Of a stretch of DNA of 64,000 bases, positions 38,850 through 47,440 are shown in pieces (within the stretch, counting starts at the first letter, position 1; the number at the start of each line of letters is the position of its first letter). The notes under the pieces were generated by a model. The model was given only the letters and a program-made list of their open reading frames with translations, did not search any database and had not been told where the DNA came from. The stretch is from contig NZ_JADHZD010000015.1 in assembly GCF_020102855.1 (NCBI RefSeq), positions 1 through 64,000 on the forward strand. Reading direction: 5' to 3'. This DNA is from Nocardioides lacusdianchii (lineage in GTDB: Bacteria > Actinomycetota > Actinomycetes > Propionibacteriales > Nocardioidaceae). The translations under genes were made by a program, and so were the position numbers.

Positions 38850-40600
38850 CTGCCGCGACCGAACTCGTTGTCCGCTGGTCGGGCGGCTCGATCAACCTGA
38901 CCGGCTGGAACGACGGTCCCTTCGGGGAGTACCACGTCAAGACGTTCACCAACGGCACCAGCTGGGGCAACATCGAAGCGGTCCGCCGGACGCTGCGCAC
39001 CGCGATGCTCGACGGCGCCAGGTCGACGAAGGACCGCGACAGCAACCGCAGCATCCCACTGAAGCTGAAGGTGTCTGCCCCGTCCCACTCGGCCCTCGTC
39101 GGTGGCGAGCAGGAGCTCGACCTCATCGACGGCCGCCGCTGCGAGCTGGTGTGGACTCCCCCGGCCAAGCTGGGGGTCGCGCCCACGGTGTTCGTCATCG
39201 ACTTCGCCGACCTGCACCACGACACCAGCACGAAGGACTGGGACCTGGGCTACGAGCTCGGCGAGCTGCGCTACGGCCTCACCTTGTCGGCGCTGCCCCA
39301 TGCGTACGCGGACTCGTGGATCACGATGCCGGCCCTGGTTCAGGGCGCGTCGGTGCCGGTCACCGTCGACGACTGCTCCTCGGCGACGGGCTGGACCGCG
39401 ACGGGCGCGACGCTGTCCACGTCGGCCGGGAAGCTCGTCGTGACGCCCGAGGCTGGCAGCACGACGATGACCGCGACCCGCTCGGGCTCGGTCGATCTCA
39501 CGACCGACCGCTACCTCACCGCCTGGGGCAACCGCCCCGACAAGGTCGAGGTCGCCAACGGCAGCACCTGGCGCACTCTCGCGCTGAGGGGCATGGACGG
39601 CAACTACCACGTCTACGACGGCACTCCGCTGGCTGACCCGACTGTGGATGCCTTGCGGTTCACGTGGGCGGCTGGCAGCCCGGAGGGCGTCGCCGGTGCG
39701 CTCACCGCAATGGCGTTCGTCGACATCCGCAAGCAGTCCGGTCCCAGGTCGACCGAGGCCCGGCAGCAGACCCGCGCGGTGGAGGTCCCGGGCTCCCGGC
39801 GTACGCCCGCGTCACTGCTGGTGCAGTCCGCCACCACTCCGCTCGGGATCGCCCTCATCTACGGCGGCCCGCAGTACAACCCCGCGATCTCCCGCGGCGC
39901 GACCCACACCCGCGCGACCACCTCGTCCAACCTCTCCGGCAGTCAGAGCACCCTCACCTCCGGCAGCGCCATCGCGTTCGAGGTACCCGCCACCGACTTC
40001 TACACCGGCAGCCACTCCATGTTCGTCTGCGCCCGCCCCGTCGCCGGCGGCGTCACCACCACCGGCACCCTCACCGCGACCATCCAGCTCCGCGGTGCCA
40101 CCGGTGGGATCATCCTCGAGACGGTCCGCACCCAGACCCTCACGTGGGCCGCAGGCGAGGTGAAGCTCGACCTCCTGGGCGCCGTCGACCTCCCGGGCGC
40201 GGCTCTGCCTCCCGGGTCGCTCACATACGTGCGCGTCGAGCTCGGGTGGGTCAAGGACGCTGCTGCACCCGACGAGCGGAACCTGTTCATTGACGAGGTC
40301 CTCTTCTTCAACCGCACCCTCGGCCGGCTCGTCATCGCCAACGCCGGCCTCAACCGCAAGATCTGGGTCGACGCAGCCAACCTCGACGTCGACCACGACG
40401 TCGTCTACGCCGGCTCCGGCCCAAAGTACGACGCCGCGCCGATGAGCCTCGAGACCGAACTCCCCGCCTGGGCCGGCGCGCTGTCGATGAACCCGGGCAC
40501 GACGCACCTGTACGTCGGCACCACCGGCGCGCTCGACACCACCGTCGAAGCCACCTTCCGCCCCGCCGGGAACACGCACATGCCCGTCCTGGTGGTGTGA
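38846..40600 (+). CDS. Minor tail protein (distal tail-like)
   Basis: 584 residues, GTG in a GTGA overlap with the tape measure. The N-terminal ~150 residues (WSGGSINLTGWNDGPFGEYH, RRCELVWTPPAKLGVAPTV) fit a baseplate-hub/distal-tail domain; later parts are beta-rich, with a likely carbohydrate-binding or jelly-roll segment (VPVTVDDCSSATGWTATGAT). Its place right after the tape measure supports tail-tip function. Confidence 0.7.
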   Translation: MTAATELVVRWSGGSINLTGWNDGPFGEYHVKTFTNGTSWGNIEAVRRTLRTAMLDGARSTKDRDSNRSIPLKLKVSAPSHSALVGGEQELDLIDGRRCELVWTPPAKLGVAPTVFVIDFADLHHDTSTKDWDLGYELGELRYGLTLSALPHAYADSWITMPALVQGASVPVTVDDCSSATGWTATGATLSTSAGKLVVTPEAGSTTMTATRSGSVDLTTDRYLTAWGNRPDKVEVANGSTWRTLALRGMDGNYHVYDGTPLADPTVDALRFTWAAGSPEGVAGALTAMAFVDIRKQSGPRSTEARQQTRAVEVPGSRRTPASLLVQSATTPLGIALIYGGPQYNPAISRGATHTRATTSSNLSGSQSTLTSGSAIAFEVPATDFYTGSHSMFVCARPVAGGVTTTGTLTATIQLRGATGGIILETVRTQTLTWAAGEVKLDLLGAVDLPGAALPPGSLTYVRVELGWVKDAAAPDERNLFIDEVLFFNRTLGRLVIANAGLNRKIWVDAANLDVDHDVVYAGSGPKYDAAPMSLETELPAWAGALSMNPGTTHLYVGTTGALDTTVEATFRPAGNTHMPVLVV

Positions 40601-40601
40601 G

Positions 40602-41651
40602 GTGGAACAGCCCGACCTCCTGATCGACGGCCGCCGCGTGTCGCTGATGATGCCGTGGGGGGACCTCGAGCTGGTGAAATGCTGGCCGGGTGGCACGGAG
40701 TCGATCACCTTCGACATCTCGCGAGGCCACGCTCTCTTCCGGCCCGGCGCGCTGGTGACGCTCGACTACGGCGGCATCAGGATCGCCGCGGGCCGGCTAA
40801 ACCGTCCGACGCGCGGCGAGCTGCTGCAGGCAGTCGGGCTGTGGCGGCTCGGTGAGGAATTCACTGCCCTCGACGGTTCGTTGGCCCCTGCGACGTCAGT
40901 TCACGCGGCCGTGGATGGTCCGATCGGGCGAGGGATGCCGTGGCGTCGCGGCCCCGATGGCACTGGATCGATCTACGACCTGTCGCCGGAGCCGCTCGTG
41001 CGTGGGATGCCGAACCTCGACCCGGACCGGACCCACTCGGTGTCGGAGTTCATGGACGCCTCCGCCAAGGAGCGCGGCCACCTGTGGGGAGTGGACCCCT
41101 ACCGCTTCGCGTTCATGCAGGACTGGGCAGCGCCGACGATGCACTTGCTTCCCGACGTCGACGGCCTCGGCCGCAACGCCGACGGCTACGCCTCCTGCCT
41201 CATCGCGCGCTACAACTCCGTCACGACTGGCCTCTACGAGCCCGCGGTCTACGAGGACGTCGAGGCCACGAAGCGGTGGGGCTACCGCGAGCGCACGCTG
41301 ACCGTCCTTCTCGCCGAAGGTCAGCCGATCACCGAGGAAGCCGCCCTCGGCATCCTCGCCGGGATCCTGTCCCAGGGCCGGGCGGGCATGGGCTGGGAGC
41401 GCCCCGTCGAGGTGCAGTACGGCGACGTCGTGAACGTCCGCCAGGAGCCCGTCGACCTGTGGGACCTCGGGCAGCCCGCGCAGACCATCACCGCCCACGG
41501 GCTGGCCGAGGACGTCGCCGACCTCGACGGCGGCACCACGGCGCTGATCCGTGTCGCCAGGACCCGGCACCGGGACTCCACGGTCCTGATCGAGCCGGCC
41601 GGGCTGTCCTCCCCGATGGAGGACGCACTGGCCGCAGCCGGTGTGGCGTGA
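40602..41651 (+). CDS. Minor tail protein (tail tip)
   Basis: 349 residues, start GTG 40602, one base after the preceding stop. Begins MEQPDLLIDGRRVSLMMPWG, continues with beta-rich ISRGHALFRPGALVTLDYGG and an ALGILAGILSQGRAGMGWER region. Position two genes after the tape measure and moderate size suggest a tail hub component. No catalytic motif is seen. Confidence 0.6.
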   Translation: MEQPDLLIDGRRVSLMMPWGDLELVKCWPGGTESITFDISRGHALFRPGALVTLDYGGIRIAAGRLNRPTRGELLQAVGLWRLGEEFTALDGSLAPATSVHAAVDGPIGRGMPWRRGPDGTGSIYDLSPEPLVRGMPNLDPDRTHSVSEFMDASAKERGHLWGVDPYRFAFMQDWAAPTMHLLPDVDGLGRNADGYASCLIARYNSVTTGLYEPAVYEDVEATKRWGYRERTLTVLLAEGQPITEEAALGILAGILSQGRAGMGWERPVEVQYGDVVNVRQEPVDLWDLGQPAQTITAHGLAEDVADLDGGTTALIRVARTRHRDSTVLIEPAGLSSPMEDALAAAGVA

Positions 41652-41694
41652 CTCCCCAACCGCGCGAACGGCATGACCTCGGAGGGAGCCATGC

Positions 41695-41880
41695 GTGCCC
41701 ACGACGAACAACGGCGGACTCCCCCTCTGGGCGCGACTGACGATCCTCGGAGCGCTCCTGCTGCTCCTGATCTTCAACGTCGCGACCAAGGGGGACTCGG
41801 CCCTCTCGCTGCTCATCGGCGGCGGCCTCTTCGCCGCCATCGGCATCGACCAGAACGCCCGCAACCGAGGAGGGACATGA
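41695..41880 (+). CDS. 61-residue membrane protein
   Basis: GTG start at 41695 inside a GGAGGGAG region. One strong transmembrane helix (LTILGALLLLLIFNVA) and a second weaker one (ALSLLIGGGLFAAIGI), with a basic end (NARNRGGT). Compatible with a small holin-type or accessory membrane protein. The overlapping frame from ATG 41690 encodes a Pro/Arg-rich shadow. Confidence 0.55.
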   Translation: MPTTNNGGLPLWARLTILGALLLLLIFNVATKGDSALSLLIGGGLFAAIGIDQNARNRGGT

Positions 41881-41881
41881 C

Positions 41882-42196
41882 GTGCCCGTGACCGAGTTCT
41901 ACGAGACCTGCCGCGAGATCGTGCGATTCGTCGCGCCGGTCGCGTTCCTGTGGCTCGTCTACCGCAGCGTCCGCGCATGGCCGGCCGACTGGGCCAAGCC
42001 CGACCACGTGTGGCACTACCGGCTGCTGCTCATCATCGGCTCCGGCTTCCTCGCCGGCGCGACGTGGGGCGCCTTCTGGTACACGCGGGTCGACGCACCC
42101 GCGACCGGCGTCTCGGTCCTCACACTCACCCTGTCGCTGCTGACGTTGGCGCTGTGCGCCTGGTGGCCCAAGCCCCGCTCGATGCGGAAGGACTGA
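41882..42196 (+). CDS. 104-residue membrane protein
   Basis: GTG start one base after the previous stop. Three hydrophobic segments ([52 protein letters not shown]) suggest three membrane passes. It may be part of the lysis/membrane set or a membrane accessory of the collagen-like protein encoded next. No family recognised. Confidence 0.6.
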   Translation: MPVTEFYETCREIVRFVAPVAFLWLVYRSVRAWPADWAKPDHVWHYRLLLIIGSGFLAGATWGAFWYTRVDAPATGVSVLTLTLSLLTLALCAWWPKPRSMRKD

Positions 42197-42198
42197 CC

Positions 42199-42969
42199 AT
42201 GCCCCGACCCACACCCCGCTGGTGGATCTTCGTCTCGATCGCCGGCCTCGCGATCGTCGCGATCGCGTTCTACTTCCTGACCCGCGACGCCAACCAGAAG
42301 GCCGACAACCGCGGCGCCGTGGTGGTGACGTTCGCCGAGCAGGCGCAGGAGGCGTGCGCGGACCCTGTCCAGCGCGCCGACCTCGCGGAGACCGGCTTCT
42401 CCTGCGCGGCACTCGAGGAAGCCGCTGAGCGCGTCGAGTCCGACGACCAGGCCGTCCTGATCCCGGGACCCCGCGGCGAGCGCGGCCCTGTCGGACCTCC
42501 CGGCCTCGACGGCTCCGACGGCCGCGACGGGCAGCCCGGAGCCACCGGCCCGCGCGGCGCCACCGGCCCCGCCGGCAAGGCGGGCGAGCCCGGCCTCCCC
42601 GGCCCCACCGGGCCTGTCGGTCCCGGAGGCCCCGCCGGAGCAGACGGCCAGGACGGCGCGCGTGGAGAGATCGGCCCGACTGGACCCACCGGAGCGAGGG
42701 GCGACACCGGAGACACCGGCCCCGCCGGCGAGCCCGGGCCCCGCGGCGAGCCAGGTCCGCAAGGACCTACTGGTGAGCCCGGAGCCGTTGGCCCGAAGGG
42801 TGACCCCGGTGCGCCCGGTGCGCCCGGTGCGCCCGGTGCGCCCGGTGCTCCTGGCCGCGGCATCGAGACCATCGCTTGCGAGTCCGTCACCCCGTTCACG
42901 CTGACCGTCACCTACGACGACGGCACCACCGCCACCTACGAGTGCGGGCGCGGCGTCCTGCCCGAGTGA
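42199..42969 (+). CDS. Membrane-anchored collagen-like protein
   Basis: 256 residues, ATG 42199 after GGAAGGA. An N-terminal transmembrane helix ([20 protein letters not shown]) is followed by ~45 helical residues, a Gly-X-Y collagen-like stretch of roughly 130 residues, and a short C-terminal domain ([20 protein letters not shown]) with two Cys. Collagen-like repeats in phages usually form trimeric fibre stalks, but this one carries a membrane anchor rather than a tail-attachment domain. Four perfect GGTGCGCCC repeats at 42808-42843 lie in its coding sequence. Confidence 0.75.
   Translation: MPRPTPRWWIFVSIAGLAIVAIAFYFLTRDANQKADNRGAVVVTFAEQAQEACADPVQRADLAETGFSCAALEEAAERVESDDQAVLIPGPRGERGPVGPPGLDGSDGRDGQPGATGPRGATGPAGKAGEPGLPGPTGPVGPGGPAGADGQDGARGEIGPTGPTGARGDTGDTGPAGEPGPRGEPGPQGPTGEPGAVGPKGDPGAPGAPGAPGAPGAPGRGIETIACESVTPFTLTVTYDDGTTATYECGRGVLPE
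42808..42852. repeat. 9-bp tandem repeat in collagen gene
   Basis: GGTGCGCCC occurs four times without change (42808-42843), then once diverged (GGTGCTCCT). Each unit encodes Gly-Ala-Pro, so gain or loss of units would lengthen or shorten the collagen stalk without shifting frame. Confidence 0.8.
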
Positions 42970-43103
42970 CCCGGCTGCGCGTCCACCTCGCCCACCTCAT
43001 CGCCCGGACCTCTCAGGTCTTCCAGCCGCTCTGCCCGGGCGGCTGTCGGCAACCCCTCGGCCACTGCACCTGCAGGTGGCTCCCACCTCTCCCCGAGGAG
43101 TGA
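42966..43103 (+). CDS. 45-residue Cys-rich peptide
   Basis: GTG in a GTGA overlap with the collagen-like gene. Begins [20 protein letters not shown] and has [14 protein letters not shown] (four Cys), perhaps a zinc knuckle. It closes just before the lysin-like gene, whose Shine-Dalgarno (GAGGAG) lies in its last codons. Confidence 0.5.
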   Translation: MTRLRVHLAHLIARTSQVFQPLCPGGCRQPLGHCTCRWLPPLPEE

Positions 43104-43106
43104 CCC

Positions 43107-43685
43107 ATGTCCCTGCCCTACGCCGTCCCCGTCCGAGGCAAGCCCGGCTGCCCCTGCGACGCTGAGTGGATCCCCGCCCTCGAGGAAGAGCTCCTCGAGC
43201 AGGGCATCATCACGAAGCCGCTCACGATCGCGCAGCTCATCGGCATGGCCAGCGCGTCCGCCCTGGTGCACAGCCGCGGCGGTGCCGGCGACATCTGGGA
43301 GACCGACGAGCGGATCTCCTACGTCGCCCGGCAGATGGGCGCCGTGTCCTGGCCGCGCGTCACCGGCTCCTTCGCGAACAACCGACACACCCACTGGGTG
43401 CTCATCGGGTGCCCCCACCTCCACCAGCAGGGACGCAACCAGATCACCGAGGCATACGCCGGCGGCGACGGCCTCCTCGGTGACGTGCCGGACGACTCCG
43501 CGCTCCACGCCGCGCTGTGGCCCAAGCGCACCTGGCGCCAGGGCATCGCCTGGCACCGCGAGCAGCAGCTGCGCCGGCGCCGGATCGTAAAGCTCGAGGT
43601 CGCCCGGGCCAGGCGCGCGAAGTGGCGTCGCTGGACGAAGCGCGCGACGACCAACATCGATCGACTCAAGGCGCTGACGAAGTGA
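43107..43685 (+). CDS. M15/VanY-like metallopeptidase, putative endolysin
   Basis: 192 residues. A peptidase M15-type zinc site is visible: H55 and D62 in SALVHSRGGAGD, and H94/H96 in RHTHWVLIGC. The start (YAVPVRGKPGCPCDAEWIP) and GRNQITEAYAGGDGLLGD resemble a family of Streptomyces phage proteins. The C-terminal ~35 residues are a very basic helix (RRRRIVKLEVARARRAKWRR), able to bind the cell surface or membrane. No other endolysin is seen in the prophage, and the gene lies near the holin-like gene, so a lytic role is likely. Confidence 0.55.
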   Translation: MSLPYAVPVRGKPGCPCDAEWIPALEEELLEQGIITKPLTIAQLIGMASASALVHSRGGAGDIWETDERISYVARQMGAVSWPRVTGSFANNRHTHWVLIGCPHLHQQGRNQITEAYAGGDGLLGDVPDDSALHAALWPKRTWRQGIAWHREQQLRRRRIVKLEVARARRAKWRRWTKRATTNIDRLKALTK

Positions 43686-44539
43686 CCACCCGGGCGCCAC
43701 GGCGCGCGCTCGGCATCCACTCCTCCGGCCGATTCGACCGCACCGACGCGTCCCTTGCCCGCTCGGTCCGCCGACTCCGCAAGGTCACCCGCGGCCGCCT
43801 GCTCGCCCGCCACCGGGTCTCCTACGTCACCGGCACCGAAGCCTCCGGCCGCGGCTGGAAGGACATGAAGGACATCCTCGGCACCGACCAGGCATGGGAC
43901 TACGCCTGGATCAAGGGCCGCGGCGCCGGGGAGTGCTGGGCCACGTGGCGCACCAGCCACCTCGAGCTCGCCGGCACGCCGTACACGCGCAAGCTCACGA
44001 CCATGACATGGCGCCGGTCCGCTGCCTACGGTGGCGGCGAGGCACCGCCCGTCGAGGCGCTTGTCGTGCCGCTGAAGGTCGTTGGCCGCCCCAACCGGCG
44101 CCACCTCTACGTGGTCGTCCTCCACGCGCCGCTCGACAACACGGACCTGCGCGCCGAGATCTGGCGCGACGTCGCCCGCGGCCTCAGGGTCCTCGCGGCC
44201 GACATCCGCGCCAGCGACCCGCACGCAGAGCTGGTCTTCGAGGCCGACTGGAACAAGAACCACCGCATCCCCTCCGAGCGGGGCGCGATCGCCAAGTACG
44301 TCGCGCGGCCGCTGCGGCTCGTGCAGGGCTGGGACGGCTCGAGCCCCGAGCGGGGTGGCACCCACGGCCGGCAGCTCATCGACGGTGTCGTCACGTCGCG
44401 GCGGGTCCTGGGCTGGTCCACACCCTGGTGCTGGCTCGTCGCCGACGACGACTCCTCCGACCACCGCCCCTACGTCCACACCCTGCGCTGGCCGCTCCTC
44501 CCGAAGCGGATCCGCAACCACCTCACCAAGGAGAACTGA
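43682..44539 (+). CDS. EEP-fold (DNase I-like) nuclease/phosphatase
   Basis: 285 residues, GTG in a GTGA overlap. Endonuclease/exonuclease/phosphatase residues are in order: E53 in VSYVTGTEASG, the beta-strand HLYVVVLHAPLDN, D189/N191 in FEADWNKN, and D260-H261 in SSDHRPYV. The N-terminus is strongly basic. All catalytic positions look intact, so it is probably active on DNA or phosphoesters. Its location between the lysin-like and holin-like genes is unexpected for a DNA enzyme. Confidence 0.65.
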   Translation: MTTRAPRRALGIHSSGRFDRTDASLARSVRRLRKVTRGRLLARHRVSYVTGTEASGRGWKDMKDILGTDQAWDYAWIKGRGAGECWATWRTSHLELAGTPYTRKLTTMTWRRSAAYGGGEAPPVEALVVPLKVVGRPNRRHLYVVVLHAPLDNTDLRAEIWRDVARGLRVLAADIRASDPHAELVFEADWNKNHRIPSERGAIAKYVARPLRLVQGWDGSSPERGGTHGRQLIDGVVTSRRVLGWSTPWCWLVADDDSSDHRPYVHTLRWPLLPKRIRNHLTKEN

Positions 44540-44542
44540 GCC

Positions 44543-44848
44543 ATGACCAGTCGACCCCTCGCCGCGGACGCCCGCAACCGCGCGCTGCGGACCTTCCTCC
44601 AGGGCCTCGCGTTCACCATCGCCGCCGCGGTGGTCGTGTCCCTGCTGTCCGCCGTCACCTCCGCCGCGTCGTGGGGCGAGTTCGGCGGCGTGCTCGTCGG
44701 GTTCGCGTTCTTCCAGTCCATCGCGGTCTCCGCGCTGTCGTGGGTGATGCGCGCCGTGCTCGACCCCGCGTCCAGCATCCCCACGCCGCTGCCGCCCGCC
44801 GACCCGGGTGAGCCCGACGCCAGCGCTGGCGACCAGCACCGCTTCTGA
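44543..44848 (+). CDS. Holin-like membrane protein
   Basis: 101 residues, ATG 44543 after AAGGAG. Two membrane helices (GLAFTIAAAVVVSLLSAVTS; GGVLVGFAFFQSIAVSALSW) and a Pro/Asp-rich tail match two-helix actinophage holins or holin-like proteins. It follows the M15-like peptidase and EEP genes and precedes the tailspike. Confidence 0.65.
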   Translation: MTSRPLAADARNRALRTFLQGLAFTIAAAVVVSLLSAVTSAASWGEFGGVLVGFAFFQSIAVSALSWVMRAVLDPASSIPTPLPPADPGEPDASAGDQHRF

Positions 44849-44884
44849 CCTCCACCACCACCACCGCGAGAGGGACCGCCGCCC

Positions 44885-46780
44885 ATGGCCACCTACGCCA
44901 CCCTGACCGTCAACGCCAAGGAAGTCATCGGCGAGCGATTCACCAACGCCAACGCCTCCGTGTGGGTCGAGCCCGACACCCCCCACGGCCTGATCGTCGT
45001 CGACGGCACCACCATCCGCATCGGCGGCCGCCGCGAGGTGCCCGACGCCTTCGGGATCGTCACCTTCCCCGACCTCGTCACCACCAACAGCGCCGACAAC
45101 CCCCGCCCCTTCGGCTACCGCGTGACCATCGAGTGCGCCCCCACCGGCAGCCGCACAAGGGATCCCGAGACGATCGTCACCAGCAGCTTCCCGCTGACGT
45201 CGAACAAGAACCTCGCGGACATCGACGAGGCTTGGGACAACATCACCGCGCCCCCGTCGTGGCGCTCCGACTTCCGCGACGAGATGGAAGGGCTGCGGGA
45301 CGAGGTTGAGGCCGACCGTGCCTATGTAGAGGCGCGCGTAGTCGACGACCTCGGCACCACAGACGGGCAGACCACGGCCCTCGTTGAGACGCCCAGCAGC
45401 CTAACCACGCAGGCACTCTCATCCCGGTACGCCCGGCAGGACCGCCGCGCCCTCAACGTCAAGGACTTCGGGGCCAAGGGCGACGGCATCACCAACGACT
45501 CACCCGCATTCCAGGCCGCCTTCGATGAAGCAGAGGCACGCGGCGGCGCACGGGTCGACGTCCCAGACGGCACATACAACATCGGCACCGGCCTACAGAT
45601 CGGGTCAAACACGCACCTCGACCTAGACTCCGGTGCCGTGCTCCTCCGAGGAACCAGCGCCTACGCCAACATGATCCGCAACAAAAGCGACGGCAGCATC
45701 GGCGGCTACGACGCATCCAAGAACATCACCATCTCCGGTGGAGTCATCGACGGCAACGGGTTCAACCACACCACCAACTGCACACTGGTCGGATTCGCCC
45801 ACGCCAAGGGGATCACCATCCGGGACATGCGGATGACCAATCTGTCCGGCACTTGGCACTGTGTCGAGCTCAACGGCGTGCAGCACGGCCAGATCCTCAA
45901 CTGCGAATTCGACAACAGCCTTGACGTGTTCTCCACCGAGCTTGTCCAGATCGACCTGATGAAGGACAGCGCGGTCTGGCCCTGGTTCGGACCCTACGAC
46001 AACACCCCGTGCAACAACATCATCGTCTCGGGCTGCTACTTCCACGACTCCACCGCGACCGGGATCGGCTCACACACCAGCGGCACCGCCAGTACCGAAA
46101 TCGTCATCACCAACAACGTCTTCCGTAGCGTCCACTGGGCCATCAAGCCGTGGGACTGGGGCCACCTCGAGATCAGCCGCAACGACATCTTTGAGTGCTT
46201 CGGCGGCATCATTTGGAACGGCGCACCCGCCGCCGTGGTCTCTGATATCGCCATCACGAATAACCGGATGAACCTCAAGCCCGCATCCCAGGGGCGAGGC
46301 ATCGGTGTGATCGGCGGAACGTCTGGCGCAGCGCGGAACATTCGAGCCGTCAACATCTCCAACAACATCATCCGCGAGGCAGGCCGCTACGGCATCGGCG
46401 TGGACTGGGGTACCGGCGCAGTCATCTCGGGGAACGTCATCACGAACACCGGCACCTATGACAACGGCAGCGCGCAGAACCGCATTGCGATCTGGGTCTA
46501 CAACACCAACGACGCCATCGTGCGGGGCAACGTTGTCCGCGACACCAACGTCGGTGGACTACCTGGCACCGTCGTCGCGGATCTTGCCGTAGGCGCCGAC
46601 GCGGGCGGCACCAGCGACACGGTGGTCTCCGACAACATCTTCGCCGGATCGGCGATCGTCAACCAGTCCACCCGCTGCCTCACCACAGGCAACATCATCA
46701 AGGGCGCGCTGACCACCGGAGCAGGCACCACGGGACACAGCAAGGCAGCCAACGTCGTCGCCGGCACCTACGTCCCCTAG
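44885..46780 (+). CDS. Beta-helix tailspike (pectate lyase 3-like)
   Basis: 631 residues. The first ~150 residues resemble a virion-attachment head common to actinophage fibres (TLTVNAKEVIGERFTNANAS). The beta-helix begins at LNVKDFGAKGDGITNDSPAF, the pectate-lyase-3 signature, and continues with repeated N-I-x-I-x-x strands (NNVFRSVH, NNRMNLKP, NNIIREAGRYGI). It probably binds and may cleave a surface glycan. From about 45310 onward the DNA is visibly less GC-rich and uses codons its neighbours avoid, suggesting that the receptor part was acquired. The TAG stop overlaps the opposite-strand stop as CTAG. Confidence 0.85.
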   Translation: MATYATLTVNAKEVIGERFTNANASVWVEPDTPHGLIVVDGTTIRIGGRREVPDAFGIVTFPDLVTTNSADNPRPFGYRVTIECAPTGSRTRDPETIVTSSFPLTSNKNLADIDEAWDNITAPPSWRSDFRDEMEGLRDEVEADRAYVEARVVDDLGTTDGQTTALVETPSSLTTQALSSRYARQDRRALNVKDFGAKGDGITNDSPAFQAAFDEAEARGGARVDVPDGTYNIGTGLQIGSNTHLDLDSGAVLLRGTSAYANMIRNKSDGSIGGYDASKNITISGGVIDGNGFNHTTNCTLVGFAHAKGITIRDMRMTNLSGTWHCVELNGVQHGQILNCEFDNSLDVFSTELVQIDLMKDSAVWPWFGPYDNTPCNNIIVSGCYFHDSTATGIGSHTSGTASTEIVITNNVFRSVHWAIKPWDWGHLEISRNDIFECFGGIIWNGAPAAVVSDIAITNNRMNLKPASQGRGIGVIGGTSGAARNIRAVNISNNIIREAGRYGIGVDWGTGAVISGNVITNTGTYDNGSAQNRIAIWVYNTNDAIVRGNVVRDTNVGGLPGTVVADLAVGADAGGTSDTVVSDNIFAGSAIVNQSTRCLTTGNIIKGALTTGAGTTGHSKAANVVAGTYVP

Positions 46781-46971
46781 CTCCCGGCGGACCTCTCGCG
46801 CTCTCGGCGACGGTCGAAGAGGGCTGCGGCAACAAACCCGGTCGCCACGATAACCCAGTAGCCCGGGAACGTCGTCAGGTTGCTCGGCGGACCGAACTCG
46901 ACGCGCGCCCAGGCCACAACAAGCCAAAGCGTCGTCATCCGATACCGCCACAACCACCCCAAGAAGAACAC
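46777..46971 (-). CDS. 64-residue membrane protein on opposite strand
   Basis: Start GTG 46971 (ATG 46938 is an alternative). MFFLGWLWRYRMTTLWLVVA, then PGYWVIVATGFVAAALFDRR: two membrane helices and a basic C-terminus. A TAGCGT -10 box lies 6 nt before the GTG (46978-46983), predicting a leaderless transcript. It converges on the tailspike, sharing the CTAG stop palindrome at 46777-46780. Probably a lysogen-expressed accessory protein; superinfection exclusion is one possibility, unproved. Confidence 0.6.
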   Translation of the reverse strand: MFFLGWLWRYRMTTLWLVVAWARVEFGPPSNLTTFPGYWVIVATGFVAAALFDRRRERERSAGS

Positions 46972-46977
46972 CGCCGC

Positions 46978-46983
46978 ACGCTA
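46978..46983 (-). promoter_or_regulatory. -10 box of membrane gene
   Basis: TAGCGT on the minus strand, 6 nt ahead of GTG 46971. It is the same hexamer as that of the antisense gene at 29011-29016. No good -35 at the usual spacing. Confidence 0.45.
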
Positions 46984-47011
46984 CCTCGGCGCGCTCCCGC
47001 AACACCAACAC

Positions 47012-47054
47012 GGCCCCGGTCGTCGTCCTCATCCCGAGGGCGACGACCGGGGCC
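47012..47054. terminator. Strong hairpin between accessory genes
   Basis: GGCCCCGGTCGTCG (47012-47025) pairs with CGACGACCGGGGCC (47041-47054), extended by CCTC/GAGG in the loop. TGTTCT follows on the plus side. It would stop tail-module transcription rightward and block leftward transcription from the prophage end. Confidence 0.65.
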
Positions 47055-47092
47055 TGTTCTGCGTTGTCGCACCCGGCGCGCACACTGGCGCC

Positions 47093-47440
47093 ATGGCAGG
47101 CGGCATGACTCCCGGGGGACGCGAGACCCTCGCGCAGCGCACCCAGACCACCCGCGAGCGCGAGGCCGCTCGGCGCTACGGCCACGGCACGTCCGACTTC
47201 CACGGCACACCACCGGCGCCCTGGGCCGACGCCCTCACCGACGCCACGCCCGCCGACCATCCGCCGCCGGTCAAGCACTGCTGGTACGACGGACCACGAG
47301 GCCGACAGCCCGCCCTCCTCCTCGGCTGGCGCAACACCGGCGGCCACTACGACGGCCGCATCGCCGTCGCCGCCCCCGAACCCGACGGCTGGGCCATCGT
47401 CGAGATGTGGGTCAGCCAGGGGATGCTCTCCCCCGCTTGA
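47093..47440 (+). CDS. 115-residue hypothetical protein
   Basis: ATG 47093 (MAGGMTPGGRETLAQRTQTT) or ATG 47105. The C-terminal half HCWYDGPRGRQPALLLGWRN, then GRIAVAAPEPDGWAIVEMWV looks like a small beta domain. It lies after the terminator hairpin, so it must have its own promoter, which I cannot locate. Its 3' end overlaps the opposite-strand HTH gene by 29 bp. Function unknown. Confidence 0.5.
   Translation: MAGGMTPGGRETLAQRTQTTREREAARRYGHGTSDFHGTPPAPWADALTDATPADHPPPVKHCWYDGPRGRQPALLLGWRNTGGHYDGRIAVAAPEPDGWAIVEMWVSQGMLSPA

Noticed and set aside
42270..42911. Collagen-like protein on the minus strand
   Set aside because: Antisense of Gly-Pro codons (GGN CCN) again reads Gly/Pro/Ala, so the repeat pattern is an artefact. 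The plus frame has the start, Shine-Dalgarno and membrane helix.
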